A DNA stretch of 51,743 bases from Micromonospora solifontis (GTDB lineage Bacteria; Actinomycetota; Actinomycetes; Mycobacteriales; Micromonosporaceae). The notes under the pieces are model-generated. The model was given only the letters and a program-made list of their open reading frames with translations. It was not told where the DNA came from and ran no database searches. How positions within the stretch are numbered: the first letter of the stretch is position 1; every line of letters starts with the position of its first letter. The position numbers were made by a program, and so were the translations under genes. Positions 50,232 to 51,743 of this stretch are shown here, piece after piece. The stretch covers positions 1 to 51,743 of the forward strand of contig NZ_RJLN01000038.1 in NCBI RefSeq assembly GCF_003725545.1. Direction: 5' to 3'.

Positions 50232-50819
50232 TCAGCGGCCGGTGGTACGGCGGCGCATCAGCAGCCCGCCACCCAGCGCGAGGAGCACCACCACCGCCCC
50301 GCCCGCCCACCACCAGCCCGCGCCGCCGCTACTGTCGGCGGGCGAGGCGGCCGGCGCCGGGCTGGCCGGGGCGCTCGTCGGCGCGGCGGCCGGTCCGGCG
50401 GTGGCCGGGGCGCTCGTCGGCGCGGCCGGGGCGCCAGCGGTCAGGGTGAAGCTGAGCTGTCCCTTGACCGGGTGGCCGTCCGTCGAGCCGACCTGGTACG
50501 CGACCGTGTACACGCCGGCCGGGCCCGGGGTGAACGGCACGCTCACCCGCTTGCCGGAGAAGGCGGGCGCGCCGGACGAGGCCGCCGCGTGATCCGGCCC
50601 GGTGACTGTGATCTTCGTCGTGTCCCGGGCCGGCGTGGCCAGGAAGCGCAGCTCGATCCGCTCCGGCGCGGTCGCCACCCGGGCCCCGTCCTTCGGATCG
50701 CTGCCGGTCAACGAGTTGTGGGCGGCGGCCGGGGCGGCCGGCAGCAGCGTCGACACCCCGCACGCCGCACCGAGCACCACCGACCAGGCACGCACCGCGC
50801 GGGCCGTCCGTCCCCCCAT
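50232..50819 (-). CDS. copC: CopC domain copper-binding protein
   Basis: This 195-residue exported protein has a signal peptide (residues 1-33) cut so that His34 (AHNSLTGSDPKDGARV) becomes the N-terminal copper ligand. A CopC beta-barrel follows, with a second His in STDGHPVKGQLSF. A low-complexity Pro/Ala/Thr linker and a C-terminal membrane helix (WWWAGGAVVVLLALGGGLLM) follow, ending RRRTTGR. It binds Cu(II) outside the membrane. GAGGGG precedes the ATG. No copD is adjacent. Confidence 0.92.
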   Translation of the reverse strand: MGGRTARAVRAWSVVLGAACGVSTLLPAAPAAAHNSLTGSDPKDGARVATAPERIELRFLATPARDTTKITVTGPDHAAASSGAPAFSGKRVSVPFTPGPAGVYTVAYQVGSTDGHPVKGQLSFTLTAGAPAAPTSAPATAGPAAAPTSAPASPAPAASPADSSGGAGWWWAGGAVVVLLALGGGLLMRRRTTGR

Positions 50820-51045
50820 GAGCCCCTCCGTCCGGGTACTATCCGGCCGCTGATCAACGACCGCTCGGTTAGTCGGTCTCAGATCGCAGATAGTTCCAAT
50901 AACTGTGCCAGCAGCTGCAACCGAGCGACGTTCTGCGGAGTCTTTTCAAGGTGGGCACCCGATGTTCGGGCCCGGCCACCGCCGTCGGCCGATCCAGCGT
51001 GACCTGCAGCGGAAGCCACCCATCGAACGGGGCGAGGAGGCGGCG

Positions 51046-51699
51046 ATGGTCCGACAGGTGAGGCGGCTGCTGGCAGGTGCGGTGATCGCGACGGCGTGCG
51101 GGTTCGCCCTGGCCGGCCCGACGGCCGCCCAGGCGGCGCCCAAGCCCAAGCTCGCACCGGCCGGAGTGGACATCAGCGGCGACAAACTCGACCAGCCGCT
51201 GCAACTGCGCGCCGACACCCACCCGGCCGAGGTGAACGCCGTCGTCGACCAGGTGAAGTGGCTGGGACCCGCCGGCCAGCAGCGTGGCCCCAAGGCGGAC
51301 GACCTCGGTCCCAAGTACACGGTGGTGCTGCTCTACGGGGGCACACCGACCAAGACCTACGACCTCTACCCGCTCGCCAAGGGCGGTCCCCGGGTCTACC
51401 GGCCGGCCAAGCAGCCCGACCTGAGCAAGACCCGGGCCGGCTGGTTCTACGGCCGGCTGACCATGTCCGAGGTGCTGCGGACCGCCGGGGTGCCGCTGGA
51501 GCGGCAGTACGACACGATCAGCGGCGGCATCGGCGGCGGCGACCGGGTCATCCCCGAGGAGGCGCTGGACCCGGTGCAGGACATCGACTCGGCGATGGGC
51601 GAGCTGCAGCGGCTGCTGCTGCTCAACGTCGGCGTGATGGTGGTCATCACGGCCGGGCTCGCCGGCATCGCGCTGCTGGTCCGCCGCCGCACCCGCTGA
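51046..51699 (+). CDS. Exported membrane-anchored protein of unknown function
   Basis: This 217-residue protein has a signal peptide (RRLLAGAVIATACGFALAGP, cut near AQAAPK), an extracytoplasmic domain of about 150 residues (GVDISGDKLDQPLQLRADTH, VVLLYGGTPTKTYDLYPLAK, GWFYGRLTMSEVLRTAGVPL), and a C-terminal membrane helix (LLLLNVGVMVVITAGLAGIA) with a basic tail. No family recognised. GGCGAGGAGG lies 5 nt before ATG 51046. It is divergent from copC. Confidence 0.82.
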   Translation: MVRQVRRLLAGAVIATACGFALAGPTAAQAAPKPKLAPAGVDISGDKLDQPLQLRADTHPAEVNAVVDQVKWLGPAGQQRGPKADDLGPKYTVVLLYGGTPTKTYDLYPLAKGGPRVYRPAKQPDLSKTRAGWFYGRLTMSEVLRTAGVPLERQYDTISGGIGGGDRVIPEEALDPVQDIDSAMGELQRLLLLNVGVMVVITAGLAGIALLVRRRTR

Positions 51700-51712
51700 C
51701 GCCGCGCCGGGC

Positions 51713-51743
51713 ACGCCGGCCCGCTCCGGACACGCCGGCCCGC
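51713..51743 (+). repeat. Short direct repeat at window edge
   Basis: CACGCCGGCCCGCTCCGGA is followed by another CACGCCGGCCCGC at the last bases, possibly the start of a longer tandem array beyond the edge. Confidence 0.4.

Noticed and set aside
1..51743. Transposase, integrase, prophage or biosynthetic gene cluster
   Set aside because: No such genes or terminal inverted repeats with target duplications are seen; the repeats present are short and intergenic.

Overview
The window is very GC-rich, uses GTG and TTG starts freely, couples genes through GTGA and ATGA overlaps, and carries DUF3040, DUF3052, SWIM-SNF2 and SigE-family genes. This points to an actinomycete, most likely Micromonosporaceae (Micromonospora-like). 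The host assignment is inference from gene content and repeat style; no 16S gene is present. From memory, the left edge (RNase H domain protein, zinc-ribbon coiled-coil protein, Nif3) and the pair ahpE-DUF3052 plus aceE match the order Rv2228c-Rv2230c and Rv2238c-Rv2241 of Mycobacterium tuberculosis. The window therefore looks like an old chromosomal backbone opened by large accessory insertions.

Layout. 1-4.9 kb: RNase H (partial), zinc ribbon protein, Nif3, flavoprotein and XRE/TPR regulator on the minus strand, with a divergent PrimPol-like protein. 5.2-11.4 kb: a tightly coupled minus-strand operon reading DUF1800 > DUF1501 > ferric-reductase-like membrane flavocytochrome > FMN-binding lipo/exo-domain protein > ApbE flavin transferase, which looks like a flavinylated transmembrane electron conduit. 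11.9-17.4 kb: DUF3040, SWIM and SNF2 helicase, PfkB kinase. 17.4-24.8 kb: DinB, a small protein, polysaccharide pyruvyl transferase, TetR with a divergent RibD-like reductase and twin operators, APH-like kinase, a repeat array, SDR, and an ECF sigma factor with a membrane beta-propeller partner. 24.8-32.2 kb: alpha/beta hydrolase, nucleoside-kinase-like protein, then a zone of decay (GNAT with internal amber stop, purine permease, wrecked 2'-5' RNA ligase, TPR scrap), M23 peptidase, small membrane coiled-coil protein, GNAT, DUF4386 and tRNA-Val. 32.3-41.6 kb: ahpE, DUF3052, a fused E1 alpha-beta dehydrogenase, MarR, MFS exporter with divergent AraC, a frameshifted PhoD phosphatase, YjbQ and a Gly/Cys-tailed membrane protein. 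41.8-51.7 kb: aceE, PadR, SRPBCC, beta-glucosidase + MFS sugar transporter, gltX, copC and a secreted membrane-anchored protein.

The window has no CRISPR array, transposase, integrase or prophage module. The most interesting items are the flavin operon, the array of 51-bp and 70-bp intergenic repeats at 21.8-22.0 kb, the twin TetR operators, two inverted repeats in front of the purine permease, a recurrent TANNNT-N6/7-start pattern that suggests many leaderless mRNAs, and four broken genes. Start codons given here often differ from the longest open frame; reasons are stated per gene.
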